DNA of 64,000 bases from Flavobacteriales bacterium (GTDB lineage: Bacteria > Bacteroidota > Bacteroidia > Flavobacteriales > Flavobacteriaceae), in NCBI GenBank assembly GCA_024643405.1, contig JAHENA010000005.1:1-64000 (forward strand), written 5' to 3'. A program made the translations under genes and the position numbers. The notes below the pieces were generated by a model. The model was not told the DNA's origin, ran no database searches, and was given only the letters and a program-made list of their open reading frames with translations. Of this stretch, positions 42,820 to 52,965 are shown piece after piece (positions within the stretch are counted from its first letter, which is position 1; the number at the start of each line of letters is the position of its first letter).

Positions 42820-42853
42820 AAACGAGTTTTAAATTAATTTAAAACTCGTTTTT
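42818..42853. terminator. Bidirectional terminator between hisS and the T9SS gene
   Basis: 36-nt perfect palindrome aaaaacgagttttaaatt/aatttaaaactcgttttt between convergent genes; overlaps the hisS stop. Confidence 0.85.
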
Positions 42854-42875
42854 AGTGTAAAAGCCTATTATTTTA

Positions 42876-44822
42876 TTATTTAACCAGTACTTTTTTGGAA
42901 ATCTTTCCGAATTCCGTTTCAATTTTTAAAGCATAAACACCTGTTTTAATTTGACTGGTACTATACTCTAAATAATTTTTCGTGCTTTTGGTGTTAAGCT
43001 TAATAACGGATTGTCCGAGAACATTATACATTTCCACAGATCTTATTTCTTTAGAATCAGGGTTTTGAACGATAATACTATGCAATTCATTAGAATAGAA
43101 GACATCAATTGTGGTGTTATTATGAATATCGTTCACGTCCAAAGCATTCGTATTTGCAAAAGTAATTTCAAAACGGTTTAAATAATCCCCAGCTAACAAG
43201 AAAACCTCATATTTACCTTCTATTAAATTGTGGTATTTATTTAATTCTTTATCATGAACAAAGACCATTAGATTGACTGGTGTATTTTCTTGTTTATCAA
43301 TTGTAATACTGTTTATTCCATCGTTTTTAACGTGAATACCAATTGGTAAAATGGTTTCATCTGTAATCTGGTTGGTTGCTTGAATAACATATTTGTCTGT
43401 ATCAATTAACCAGAACATGTCATCCATTTGATTATCAATATTTAAGGCATCATAACCCCAATCATACCCAGAAGTAGCATTTGTATCAACAGTTACCAAA
43501 AGCTCTCTATGAATCTGATTAACAGAATTTAATCCCAGACGGAGTTTGGTTCTAGAATCTATAACTTTTGTGCTAGTTGTTTTTGTATTTAATGATTTTA
43601 TAAATTCTGAATTAATTCCATCTTCTTTTTGATATACGCGTTGACCGTTATTGAATTTAATGGTGCCTGTTGTTGCAGCCCTTACAAAAAAGCCTTGAGC
43701 TACAGGTATGTAGCGCCCTGGAGTCTTTAGGAAACCAGTAGGTGCAATGCCCAGAAATGGTCCGGGGATACCGCCAGCCAAAGTATAGGTAGCATATCCT
43801 CCTTGATATTCTTTTAATATATGTGAACCCCCACTCCAATGTTGCCAGAAATACAAAGTGCCTGTAGTAGAACCTGTTCCACCTAATATAGCTTCATTAT
43901 CCAAAATGAATTGGTCGGCGTCTATAGAGGATGGATAGGGGTTTCCTATTAAATAAATGTTATCAGCACTAACCTTTAAATTGATATCCCCATTGTTTGG
44001 TTTGCCTTCAATAACATAGTTTTGTTGGTTTTGGACAGAGCCTGTTCCAGGGCCTTTCATTGTAAAACCTTCACCTACTAATAAGCTACCTGTGCTCCTT
44101 ACATGTTGCCATTGAGAAAAGTCATCAGAAGCTTTATTACTAAATTTCCAGATCCAGTAATCAGCAATGCGCAACGGAGAAGCGGTTCCATCGTATCCTG
44201 ATGTTAAAAAACCAATATTTTTAAATATATCTGGAAGTTTATAAGGGTTATTATTTGTGGAATTATTGGTTGGTCCAACTGGTGAGGACCAATAATTATA
44301 GGTGTATTTATCAGCTGTTCCTTGTTGATCAATTTCAAGAGAGCCTGAGCTTGTGGGGTCTAAAGTACTTCCTAAATCTTGTAATAACTGGGATTCTCCT
44401 GCTAATACTATTTTGCCATCAAGCTTTAAATTGTCGGTAACTTGTACACTATTGTCCACTACAGTTAATGTTGTATTGTTTTCTAATGTGAGCGTTTTAA
44501 CATATCCTGTAGTAACTCCGGCATATATTATTGGATAATTGGTTAAACCAGCTGGTATCACTACATTTAAAGTAGGTAAATTACCATCTGTTGGGACCCC
44601 AACTTGCCAGTTTTCAGGGTCATTCCAATCAGTATTAACGGTTCCACTCCAATAATTTTTAGTCTCTGTGGCAGATGCCGTTGTTCTGGAACCAATTGTA
44701 TTATCTTTAGTTACAGCATCCGCCCAATAAAATTTTGATGAAATTTGTGAAAAGGAAGTAATACTACTAAATAATAATATAGAAAATAGTATTGGTCTGA
44801 CTGAAAGTACAATCTTATCCAT
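42876..44822 (-). CDS. T9SS type A sorting-domain secreted protein
   Basis: Signal peptide; C-terminal 'VEMYNVLGQSVIKLNTKSTKNYLEYSTSQIKTGVYALKIETEFGKISKKVLVK'. Confidence 0.88.
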   Translation of the reverse strand: MDKIVLSVRPILFSILLFSSITSFSQISSKFYWADAVTKDNTIGSRTTASATETKNYWSGTVNTDWNDPENWQVGVPTDGNLPTLNVVIPAGLTNYPIIYAGVTTGYVKTLTLENNTTLTVVDNSVQVTDNLKLDGKIVLAGESQLLQDLGSTLDPTSSGSLEIDQQGTADKYTYNYWSSPVGPTNNSTNNNPYKLPDIFKNIGFLTSGYDGTASPLRIADYWIWKFSNKASDDFSQWQHVRSTGSLLVGEGFTMKGPGTGSVQNQQNYVIEGKPNNGDINLKVSADNIYLIGNPYPSSIDADQFILDNEAILGGTGSTTGTLYFWQHWSGGSHILKEYQGGYATYTLAGGIPGPFLGIAPTGFLKTPGRYIPVAQGFFVRAATTGTIKFNNGQRVYQKEDGINSEFIKSLNTKTTSTKVIDSRTKLRLGLNSVNQIHRELLVTVDTNATSGYDWGYDALNIDNQMDDMFWLIDTDKYVIQATNQITDETILPIGIHVKNDGINSITIDKQENTPVNLMVFVHDKELNKYHNLIEGKYEVFLLAGDYLNRFEITFANTNALDVNDIHNNTTIDVFYSNELHSIIVQNPDSKEIRSVEMYNVLGQSVIKLNTKSTKNYLEYSTSQIKTGVYALKIETEFGKISKKVLVK

Positions 44823-44863
44823 AAATAAGAAATTAATAATAGCTTGGGGCTATATTATCCATA

Positions 44864-44893
44864 CAAATATAATGAAAAATCCATTAAAAACAA
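44864..44893 (-). promoter_or_regulatory. Predicted promoter of the T9SS type A gene
   Basis: Minus strand TTG (44893-44891), 19 nt spacer, TATATTTG (44871-44864). Confidence 0.55.
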
Positions 44894-45202
44894 ATATAAT
44901 CGATAAAGTGAATATTAATTTAAGTAAAGGACTACAAAATAAAAATTCTAACTAAATCATTCTTGAAAGTTGGTTACGGGACATTTAATCAAACAATGTT
45001 AGAATAATGACTTTTGGTACGACCTGTTAGCTATTAGATACATTTAATTATTAACACAAAAGAGTAGCAGTATTGACTAAAAATAGTTTATAAAAAAAGA
45101 TACTTCAGTGGAATATGATGATATATTTTAGTTTATTTGTATTAGAGAGGCCCATTTTAATTAACGATAAAATTTAATGGATCTTCCATTTTTTTAGAAT
45201 TT

Positions 45203-46744
45203 ATGAACATAAAAGTAAGTTTTATTGCCATTATTATTTTGATGTGTTTTGGATGTAAAGAAGAATCTAAAAATAATTCTGACTTATTAATAAGTCAAGG
45301 TTCATCATCAGATAAAGAAGAAAAATTTCGTCCTCAATTTCATTTTACACCAGCAACACATTGGATGAATGATCCAAACGGATTGGTCTATTATAAGGAC
45401 TACTATCATTTATTTTATCAATATTATCCTGACAGCACAGTTTGGGGGCCTATGCATTGGGGTCATGCCAGAAGTAAGGACTTATTACACTGGGTACACA
45501 GACCCATAGCCTTATATCCGGACAGTTTGGGTTATATTTTTTCAGGTAGTGCCGTTATTGATAAAAATAATACGGCAGGTTTTGGTAAAGAGGCAATGGT
45601 TGCCATGTACACGTACCATGACCCGATTAAAGAAAAGCAAGGCAGTAATTTATTTCAAACACAAGGTATTGCTTACAGTAATGATGAAGGTGAAACCTGG
45701 ACAAAATATGAGCAAAATCCAGTAATAGAAAATCCGGGAATAAGAGATTTTAGGGATCCAAAAATATTCTGGAACGAAGAAAAATCCATTTGGCAAATGG
45801 TACTGGTAGCCAAAGACCATGTACAGTTTTATGAATCACCTAATATTAAAGACTGGAAAAAAATCAGTGAGTTCTGGTTTGAAGACCATCCACCATTGGG
45901 TGTTTGGGAATGTCCTGATTTATTTAAATTGAAAGTTGAAGGTACAAAAGAAGAAAAATGGGTACTTATTATAAGCCATGGAACAGGAGCACCAAACGCA
46001 GGTTCGGGCACCAGATATTTTGTAGGCGATTATGATGGCACCACCTTTACTACCAGGCAAAAAGAAAGCCAATGGGTAGATTATGGTACCGATAATTATG
46101 CAGGTGTTACTTTTAATAATGAACCGAGTAATAGAAGAATCTTTATAGGATGGATGAGCAATTGGGATTATGCCACTACAACCCCAACAGAATCCTGGCG
46201 CAGTGCCATGACCTTACCAAGAGAACTGTCGCTAATAAAAGAAGGTGAGAGTTATTATTTAAAAAGTCCTTTGATTACAAAATTTAATAATCTGACACAA
46301 AATATTTCAAAAACAGAAATTACAGGAAATATACCTTATCAATTTAGTTATAACAATTTGCAATCAAGTGTCATATCATTTGATGCTATAGTTGAAGAAA
46401 AATTTCTTGTCATTTTTTCAAATGATAAAAAGGAGTCATTCAAAATCAGTTATAACTTTCATGATGGATTACTTAAACTTGACAGAACGAAATCTGGACA
46501 AGTTGATTTTAATGAAAAATATAAAACCAGTTCTATTCAAAAAATGCGAATTGGTAAACAGAATAAATTATCAATCAAATTAGTTTTAGATGCTTCTTCT
46601 ATAGAAATCTTCATTAATGGAGGACGGTATGTCATGACTAATCAAATATTTCCAAATGAGGGTTTCACTAATTTTGAAATACTTCCAAAAGAAAATGTCA
46701 AGATTTCTAATTTTAAAATTCAATTTATAAAAAGAAGCATTTAA
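45203..46744 (+). CDS. GH32 glycoside hydrolase (levanase/fructanase/invertase-like), lipoprotein
   Basis: WMNDPNGLVYY nucleophile motif, RDPKIFW, WECPDLF; lipobox MCFGC. Confidence 0.95.
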   Translation: MNIKVSFIAIIILMCFGCKEESKNNSDLLISQGSSSDKEEKFRPQFHFTPATHWMNDPNGLVYYKDYYHLFYQYYPDSTVWGPMHWGHARSKDLLHWVHRPIALYPDSLGYIFSGSAVIDKNNTAGFGKEAMVAMYTYHDPIKEKQGSNLFQTQGIAYSNDEGETWTKYEQNPVIENPGIRDFRDPKIFWNEEKSIWQMVLVAKDHVQFYESPNIKDWKKISEFWFEDHPPLGVWECPDLFKLKVEGTKEEKWVLIISHGTGAPNAGSGTRYFVGDYDGTTFTTRQKESQWVDYGTDNYAGVTFNNEPSNRRIFIGWMSNWDYATTTPTESWRSAMTLPRELSLIKEGESYYLKSPLITKFNNLTQNISKTEITGNIPYQFSYNNLQSSVISFDAIVEEKFLVIFSNDKKESFKISYNFHDGLLKLDRTKSGQVDFNEKYKTSSIQKMRIGKQNKLSIKLVLDASSIEIFINGGRYVMTNQIFPNEGFTNFEILPKENVKISNFKIQFIKRSI

Positions 46745-46762
46745 TAATTTTAAAACAATAAT

Positions 46763-47647
46763 ATGGCTAAAATAACTTGTTTTGGTGAAGTTTTATGGGA
46801 CGTGTTCAAAACACATGAGAAGATAGGTGGAGCACCATTAAATGTCGCTTTAAGGTTAAAATCATTTAATAATGAAGTCGCTATCATTAGTGCCATAGGA
46901 AACGATATGTATGGAAAGACCCTTTTGGACTATATTTCTGAAAGCGGCGTTAATACAGATTATATACAAGTGAACGAAACACTGGAGACAGGAAAGGTTC
47001 TTGTTACCTTAAATGATAAAGGGTCTGCAACGTATGATATTATGTATCCATGTGCCTGGGATAAAATTAGTTTTAATGAAAAGGCGAAAGCCTTAGTTTC
47101 AAATTCAGAGGCCTTTGTTTTTGGTAGTTTGGTTGCCAGAGATGCGGTTTCAAAGGAGGCCTTATTACAACTTGTTGAAGTAGCCCCTTATAATGTTTTT
47201 GATTTGAATTTAAGAGCTCCACATTATACAAAAGAGCTGTTAATTCAACTTATGAACAAGGCACATTTTATTAAATTTAATGATGACGAACTGTATGAGG
47301 TAAGTGCTTATTTGGGGTCTAAATATTTGTCTATGGAACAAAATATTCGTTTTATTTCCAAAGCAACAAACACGAAGCACATCTGTGTGACCAAGGGGAA
47401 TCATGGTGCTGTTTTATTATATAATGATGTCTTTTATTACAACAGTGGTTATCTAATAAAAGTCAAAGATACCGTAGGAGCAGGGGATTCCTTTTTAGGA
47501 ACATTAATAAGCCAACTTCTTAACAAGATTAAACCGCAAGAGGCTATTGATTTTGCATGCGCTGTTGGAGCTTTAGTTGCACAAAGTGAAGGTGCTAATC
47601 CAAAAATATCAAGTGATATGATTGAAAAATTTATAAACCCTTATTAA
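46763..47647 (+). CDS. PfkB-family carbohydrate kinase, probable fructokinase
   Basis: FGEVLWDVF; GGAPLNVALRL; VKDTVGAGDSFLGTLI; co-directional with GH32. Confidence 0.93.
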   Translation: MAKITCFGEVLWDVFKTHEKIGGAPLNVALRLKSFNNEVAIISAIGNDMYGKTLLDYISESGVNTDYIQVNETLETGKVLVTLNDKGSATYDIMYPCAWDKISFNEKAKALVSNSEAFVFGSLVARDAVSKEALLQLVEVAPYNVFDLNLRAPHYTKELLIQLMNKAHFIKFNDDELYEVSAYLGSKYLSMEQNIRFISKATNTKHICVTKGNHGAVLLYNDVFYYNSGYLIKVKDTVGAGDSFLGTLISQLLNKIKPQEAIDFACAVGALVAQSEGANPKISSDMIEKFINPY

Positions 47648-47702
47648 TATTTAAAAATTAATAAGGGCTTATTCTCTGATGAAAATGGATTTTAAAGCGC
47701 TA

Positions 47703-48578
47703 TTATTTCTGTCCTTTTTTAAATCCGTAAAGGTTTTGTCCTATAAAATCGTGTGGAAATTTATCATCGCCTTCAAACCCAATTTCTACAGTACCGCTAT
47801 CTTCTGGGATATAATTTGTTTTAAAAATATAATCCCACAAACTTAAACTAATACCATAATTGACACCATACGATCCTTTAGGTAAAGTATAGGCATGATG
47901 GTATAAATGCATGACCGGATTGTTAAAAAGATACTTTAGGGGACCATAGGTTATTTTAATATTGGAATGATTTAAATGACCTATAGCGATGGTAATAAAA
48001 TGTATAATGTACGCCTGATTCGGTTCAAAACCACCTATTAGCATCACTCCAAATGTTTTTAATGGTTTGTACAGAATGTTCTCCATCCAGTGATATCTCA
48101 AATGCGCTGCAAATCCCATTTCTTTGACGCTATGGTGTACTTTGTGGAACTTCCATAGAAATGGATATTTATGTAATAACACATGTGTAAACCACTGTAC
48201 AAAATCAAGAATAATGAAAAACACCAGTAGTTGTAGCCACATAGCCCATTCAGAAATATCAAAAATAGCAAAGCTTTTGGCGGTTATATTAATATCTGCA
48301 AAAACAAGACCTATAATCTTGTAAAAACCACTGATGACAATTGAAAAAGCAAAAAAGTTGAAATACATATAAAAGGCATCCAACCAAAAATCTTTTCTAA
48401 TAATAGATTGATCTTTTCTCCAAGGGAATGCGATTTCTAAAAGCCAAACAATAACTGATATTGCCGTAAGCCCCCAAAAATAATTAGTATACCATGGTAC
48501 GTCAAAAATTATTGATTTCCATGTCCAGTCTACCGTTCCATTAAAGGAATTTATAAAAGCGTTAAGATACTTTTCCAT
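47703..48578 (-). CDS. Sterol desaturase/fatty acid hydroxylase family membrane protein
   Basis: Histidine boxes HVLLHKYPFLWKFHKVHHS, GHLNHSNI, HLYHHAY. Confidence 0.92.
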   Translation of the reverse strand: MEKYLNAFINSFNGTVDWTWKSIIFDVPWYTNYFWGLTAISVIVWLLEIAFPWRKDQSIIRKDFWLDAFYMYFNFFAFSIVISGFYKIIGLVFADINITAKSFAIFDISEWAMWLQLLVFFIILDFVQWFTHVLLHKYPFLWKFHKVHHSVKEMGFAAHLRYHWMENILYKPLKTFGVMLIGGFEPNQAYIIHFITIAIGHLNHSNIKITYGPLKYLFNNPVMHLYHHAYTLPKGSYGVNYGISLSLWDYIFKTNYIPEDSGTVEIGFEGDDKFPHDFIGQNLYGFKKGQK

Positions 48579-48624
48579 AATAATTTAATTGTTTGTAAAA
48601 TGTTATTAATTTTTATTCGTATTA

Positions 48625-49092
48625 TTAATCTAATTCATACCATGCAATATTTGTTAACGGAGGGCGTCTTCCAGTATCAACCGGTGGATAATTTGTTGCT
48701 AAATAATTAACGATAATCTCTTGATTTTTCCCTAAATCCGGCAGATTCTGAGTTTTCTGCATCCATTTAATAGTGGCGTTCCAGCGATCCGCATTCATAC
48801 GGTTTTGAAGAATTAATTTTGATGAATGACAGGCCGTACAGTTACGTACCACTGTCATCATCCCTTCAGCATCCACAAAACCAGTAGCTACATGTATGCC
48901 ATTTTCTATTCTATCTGGATCTAGTTCTTCAACAACAGCAGCCACCTCTGGGGGTTTGTTGAAATTAAAAAATTCAGGATTAGACATATAATAAACAAGC
49001 GCCCCACCTGCTATTACAAACAAACTGAATAGTAAAAGTAATAAATGATATACTTTCTTAACTTGTTTAAAAAATTCTAATTCTTCAGACAT
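48625..49092 (-). CDS. Membrane-anchored monoheme cytochrome c
   Basis: N-terminal TM helix; single CTACH motif with downstream Met; directly abuts the Mo-oxidoreductase gene (TAGATG junction). Confidence 0.85.
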   Translation of the reverse strand: MSEELEFFKQVKKVYHLLLLLFSLFVIAGGALVYYMSNPEFFNFNKPPEVAAVVEELDPDRIENGIHVATGFVDAEGMMTVVRNCTACHSSKLILQNRMNADRWNATIKWMQKTQNLPDLGKNQEIIVNYLATNYPPVDTGRRPPLTNIAWYELD

Positions 49093-50313
49093 CTACTTCA
49101 CTTTAACAGCAATGCGGTGACATGCATTATTTAAATAACCTTTAGGATTCCATCCTGGTAATAGCATAGGTTGTGCTTTTCCGTTGCTATCCGTTGCTTT
49201 GGCCCAAACTTCATAATATCCTGTTTGAGGAAAATCAATGGAAGCCCTAAAATGTTGCCAGGCTAATCGGTTTTTTGGTTTTTCAATGGTACACATTTTC
49301 CAGGTAGAGCCATAGTCTATGGAGTACTCCATTTTAGTTACTTCTAATTCTCCCGCCCAGGCATGTCCTCGGATGTTTAATGTTTTTCCTTTAGTTATAA
49401 TAGCACCAGATTTTGGATAGGTAATTAGTGATTTGACGGGCATAGACTCAATGATACAATAATCTTCATCCTTTATCTTTTCTCCGGGTTCAATAGGTTT
49501 ACAAGGTACCCTATAAGAATCGCCACCCATTTTTTCACCATCATGAATGATATTACGAATACTAATTCTGTTAAGCCATTTTCCTGAAACAGAAGCAGGC
49601 CAGCCACCAGCCACCAGTCTTAAAGGATACCCGTGCACCAACGGAATATCTTCTCCATTCATTTTAAAGGCAATTAAAGTTTCATCCTGTAATGCTTTTG
49701 ACATAGGGCATCCTCTGGAAATAGGCTCTTTTTTAGGGTCGCGACTTAAATGTATATCTGCCGCATGATAGCCAATATAAACCGCGTTATTTTTTATACC
49801 GGCATCTTCTAAAACATCTCTTAACCGCACACCAGTCCAAGAGGCACAGTGCACCGCGCCAATAGTCCATTGATTTCCTTGCGCTGGCGGATTAAATTCA
49901 CTGCGCCCATTTCCTCCACATTCTATGGTTAATTGATAAGTATATTGTTTAAATTTTGATTTTAATTCAGCAAGTGTATAGGTTTTCTCTTTAGTGACAG
50001 ATTCCCCATCAATTTTCAATACCCAGTTTTTAACATCAATACTCTCAGGAATTAATCCGTTATTTCTTATAAACATACACGAATTTGGGGTGATCGCATC
50101 ATCTAATAAATGCGCCTGTGCTTCCATATTCCATGGCTTGTCATTCAACAAAACCATTTCTTTATTTTTATTAAACATTTTAAAAGGATCTGGATCTTGT
50201 AATGCCAATGGCACATAACCTTCTAATATATTAGATCCAAAAATAATTTCTGCTCCAATAAGTGTTGCAAACGAGCTAATCGTAGCTTTTTTAACAAAAG
50301 ATCTTCTTTTCAA
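49093..50313 (-). CDS. Sulfite oxidase-family molybdopterin oxidoreductase (SorA/SoxC-like)
   Basis: KRRSFVKK Tat-like leader; YQLTIECGGNGRSEFNPP; GAVHCASWTGVRLRDVL (Mo-ligand Cys); HGYPLRLVAGGWPASVSGKWLNRI; C-terminal dimerisation domain. Confidence 0.9.
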   Translation of the reverse strand: MKRRSFVKKATISSFATLIGAEIIFGSNILEGYVPLALQDPDPFKMFNKNKEMVLLNDKPWNMEAQAHLLDDAITPNSCMFIRNNGLIPESIDVKNWVLKIDGESVTKEKTYTLAELKSKFKQYTYQLTIECGGNGRSEFNPPAQGNQWTIGAVHCASWTGVRLRDVLEDAGIKNNAVYIGYHAADIHLSRDPKKEPISRGCPMSKALQDETLIAFKMNGEDIPLVHGYPLRLVAGGWPASVSGKWLNRISIRNIIHDGEKMGGDSYRVPCKPIEPGEKIKDEDYCIIESMPVKSLITYPKSGAIITKGKTLNIRGHAWAGELEVTKMEYSIDYGSTWKMCTIEKPKNRLAWQHFRASIDFPQTGYYEVWAKATDSNGKAQPMLLPGWNPKGYLNNACHRIAVKVK

Positions 50314-50384
50314 AAGTGTAGAATTAAATTAATTTTTACATGATATATACAAGATACAAATTACAATTTTAAAAATTTAACTTA

Positions 50385-50400
50385 TGTAACATATGTTACA
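50385..50400. promoter_or_regulatory. Perfect 16-bp palindrome, Crp/Fnr-like operator candidate
   Basis: TGTAACATATGTTACA in the divergent intergenic region 50314-50468. Confidence 0.55.
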
Positions 50401-50468
50401 AACATTATTACAAGTCAGCTTTATATTGTACCTTCATTATATTATGAAAAAACTTAAAGTTAAATTTT

Positions 50469-51149
50469 ATGATAAAGAATTTTGGAACTAAATTTATTGG
50501 ATGGGCTTTTATTTTAGCCGCCGTATTATTGTGGAGTGGCTGGGCACTTTCACCGCATCATGTTGGAGAGTATTTTCAAGCTTCAGATTTTCCTGCCATA
50601 GGTGAGCACGTATGGTTCTGGATATGGATGTACCGTATTCATATATTTGGATGGGTCACCATGGCCATTGCTATTTTTGCATTTGTTTCAATGACAGGTA
50701 AGAAACCTTTTGGGGTTGTGATTATACCTGGTGCAGGTATGGTGATTGTAGGAACGTTTACCATTGCCATCGCGGCTGCGTTTTATTATAATTATGGAGC
50801 CTGGGGCGTAGGTCAAACTATGGGTAAATCGCCTGAAGAAATTCAAGAATTTTTAAATGGAACACTTTATACGAATCAATATGTGACCTGTTTTGTACGT
50901 TTTGGACGTATTTTTTCAGGGGTAGGTTTGGTATTATTAGGTTTTGGTCTTTTAAAATGGCATATGCTTAGCAAATGGCTAAGTTGGTTTACTATTTTGT
51001 TGGGTCTAACCGCTATGGGAATTATACTGGCAATTCCAGATAATTTTGAAATTTATAAGCCTGTTTTTCACGTGAAAGTCATATGGTTACTAACCATGGG
51101 TGTTTTTATACTCTTAAAAGGTATTAACCTCTCTGAAACGGAGTCTTAA
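50469..51149 (+). CDS. Polytopic membrane protein of unknown function
   Basis: 226 aa with about six hydrophobic segments; ATG start; divergent from the sulfite-oxidase-like gene. Confidence 0.75.
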   Translation: MIKNFGTKFIGWAFILAAVLLWSGWALSPHHVGEYFQASDFPAIGEHVWFWIWMYRIHIFGWVTMAIAIFAFVSMTGKKPFGVVIIPGAGMVIVGTFTIAIAAAFYYNYGAWGVGQTMGKSPEEIQEFLNGTLYTNQYVTCFVRFGRIFSGVGLVLLGFGLLKWHMLSKWLSWFTILLGLTAMGIILAIPDNFEIYKPVFHVKVIWLLTMGVFILLKGINLSETES

Positions 51150-51178
51150 GAGTCTTATTTGAAACTTATTAAATAGAT

Positions 51179-51211
51179 AAACTCTGCATGGAATAAGATG
51201 CAGAGTTTTTT
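51179..51211. terminator. Stem-loop terminator between convergent genes
   Basis: aaactctgcat-ggaataag-atgcagagttt followed by a T tract. Confidence 0.8.
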
Positions 51212-51228
51212 ATTTGTGGGTATTTCAA

Positions 51229-52437
51229 TTAAAAAAGCTTTTTAGCTATTATCAACCACGCATATCTTAAAAAGACGCCCCATGGATTTAATTCTGTATT
51301 TGGTTTTTTTCCTTTTCCTATACGTTTAATTTGCGCTTCATACCAAATAATATTCATGGCGCCGTCAATGGCTTTAACGCCTGTTTTTTTAATATGACTC
51401 GTAAAATCAGTTTGCTTTCCGGCGAATAGATCGTTGGCTATATTTGGAAATAAAACAAAGGGACGCGCCATTCCAATAACATCTACCTGATTAGAAGTTA
51501 CGGCATCCTGCATGACAGAGGCTGTCCTAAAACCACCTGTTAGCATCAATGGTGTCTTGGTTACTTTTCTTGCTTTTTCAATATATTCCATAAAATACGC
51601 CTCTCTTTTACTGGTGCTCTCTTGTCTTTTTCCCATCATTGCCGGTGCTTCATAGGTGCCTCCAGATATTTCAATTAAATCAATCCCTTCTTTTGACAGC
51701 ATTTTAACAACTTCCATAGATTCATCCTCCGTAAAGCCGCCTTTTTGGAAATCTGCGGAATTTAATTTAATTCCAATAGGGAATTTTTCTCCAACTTTTT
51801 TTCTGATATTTCTATATACTTCAATCACAAATCGGGCTCTGTTTTCAATCGTACCACCCCATTTATCCTCTCTGATATTGGTGTAAGGTGATAAAAACTG
51901 ACTTACCAGATACCCATGAGCTCCATGTATCTGAACGCCAGTAAAACCGGCTTTTTTCAAAATAAAGGCGGTTGTACCAAACGCTTCAATAATTTCTAGT
52001 ATCTCATTTTCGAGTAGCGCTTTTGGTATTTTTTTTGTCGCATTCTTTCTGCCTCCAGTTCTAAGAGGAACTGCCGACGGCGCTAATAATTCACTATTTA
52101 TTTGTTCCATGGCCTGTCTGCCAGGATGATTAATTTGTGGCCATAAATGTGTTTCTGTTCCTTTTACAGTGTCGGCCCATTCTTTAAGTAAATCAAAATT
52201 TTTTTCATCCTCCACAATCACATTTCTAGGCTCGCCAAGCGCCTTGGAGTCAATCATGATATTGCCTGTAATTAACAATCCGGCGTCACCTTGGGCCCAT
52301 TTTCTATAAGCATTTATAAGGGTTGGTGTCGGCTCATGATTTTTATTGGAAGCATTCTCACTCATGGCCGATTTGGCAATTCTGTTACTTAATTTGGTGC
52401 CATTAGGCAAAATCAATTCTTGTTGTAAAATACTCAT
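51229..52437 (-). CDS. NADH:flavin oxidoreductase, old yellow enzyme family
   Basis: NRIAKSAMSENAS; LWPQINHPGRQA; GVQIHGAHGYLVSQFLSPYTNIREDKWGGTIENRARFV. Confidence 0.94.
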   Translation of the reverse strand: MSILQQELILPNGTKLSNRIAKSAMSENASNKNHEPTPTLINAYRKWAQGDAGLLITGNIMIDSKALGEPRNVIVEDEKNFDLLKEWADTVKGTETHLWPQINHPGRQAMEQINSELLAPSAVPLRTGGRKNATKKIPKALLENEILEIIEAFGTTAFILKKAGFTGVQIHGAHGYLVSQFLSPYTNIREDKWGGTIENRARFVIEVYRNIRKKVGEKFPIGIKLNSADFQKGGFTEDESMEVVKMLSKEGIDLIEISGGTYEAPAMMGKRQESTSKREAYFMEYIEKARKVTKTPLMLTGGFRTASVMQDAVTSNQVDVIGMARPFVLFPNIANDLFAGKQTDFTSHIKKTGVKAIDGAMNIIWYEAQIKRIGKGKKPNTELNPWGVFLRYAWLIIAKKLF

Positions 52438-52499
52438 GATGGGTTTATATTTTATTATTCCAAAGGGATAAAAATATTTATAATAGTTTGTGTATATTT

Positions 52500-52913
52500 T
52501 TAATGACTAGTAAAAGGATTAAAGCCTGCTTTTATCTGATTAATTATTGGTAAAAACAGAGGTTTTGGTAATTGACCCCATTCAAACCAGCACCACGTTT
52601 CACATTTATGCGGTTCCATTAATTTAACTTTACCTGAAGCAAAATCTGCCAACATAAAAATGGTGATATAATGCTTATTTTCTTTTAAGAAAACATCATT
52701 GGTGGCTATGCCAAACCGAAGATTCTTGATTTTAATACCCGTTTCTTCTAAAACTTCACGTTTCGCGCAGGATTCCCAAGACTCACCGTGTTCTAAATGT
52801 CCTCCGGGATAAGACCAAGAACCCTCACCATGTGCATTTTTTCTTTTACCTAGCAAGATTTTACCATCTTTAAGGACCATGACCCCAATACCAACTTTTG
52901 GACTATTTTCCAT
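52500..52913 (-). CDS. NUDIX hydrolase
   Basis: Nudix box GHLEHGESWESCAKREVLEETGI. Confidence 0.95.
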   Translation of the reverse strand: MENSPKVGIGVMVLKDGKILLGKRKNAHGEGSWSYPGGHLEHGESWESCAKREVLEETGIKIKNLRFGIATNDVFLKENKHYITIFMLADFASGKVKLMEPHKCETWCWFEWGQLPKPLFLPIINQIKAGFNPFTSH

Positions 52914-52965
52914 TATTGTAATGCTAAAGATTTTTGGAAAGTTTAAAATATCATTTCCTTATTAT

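Noticed and set aside
44823-45202. 380-nt intergenic region as a possible ncRNA or degenerate gene
   Set aside because: Apart from a predicted promoter for the T9SS gene I could not see a stable structure or coding remnant.
47638-47668. cccttattaat/aattaataaggg hairpin as terminator after the fructokinase gene
   Set aside because: Overlaps the stop codon and lacks a clear T tract; too weak to list as a feature.
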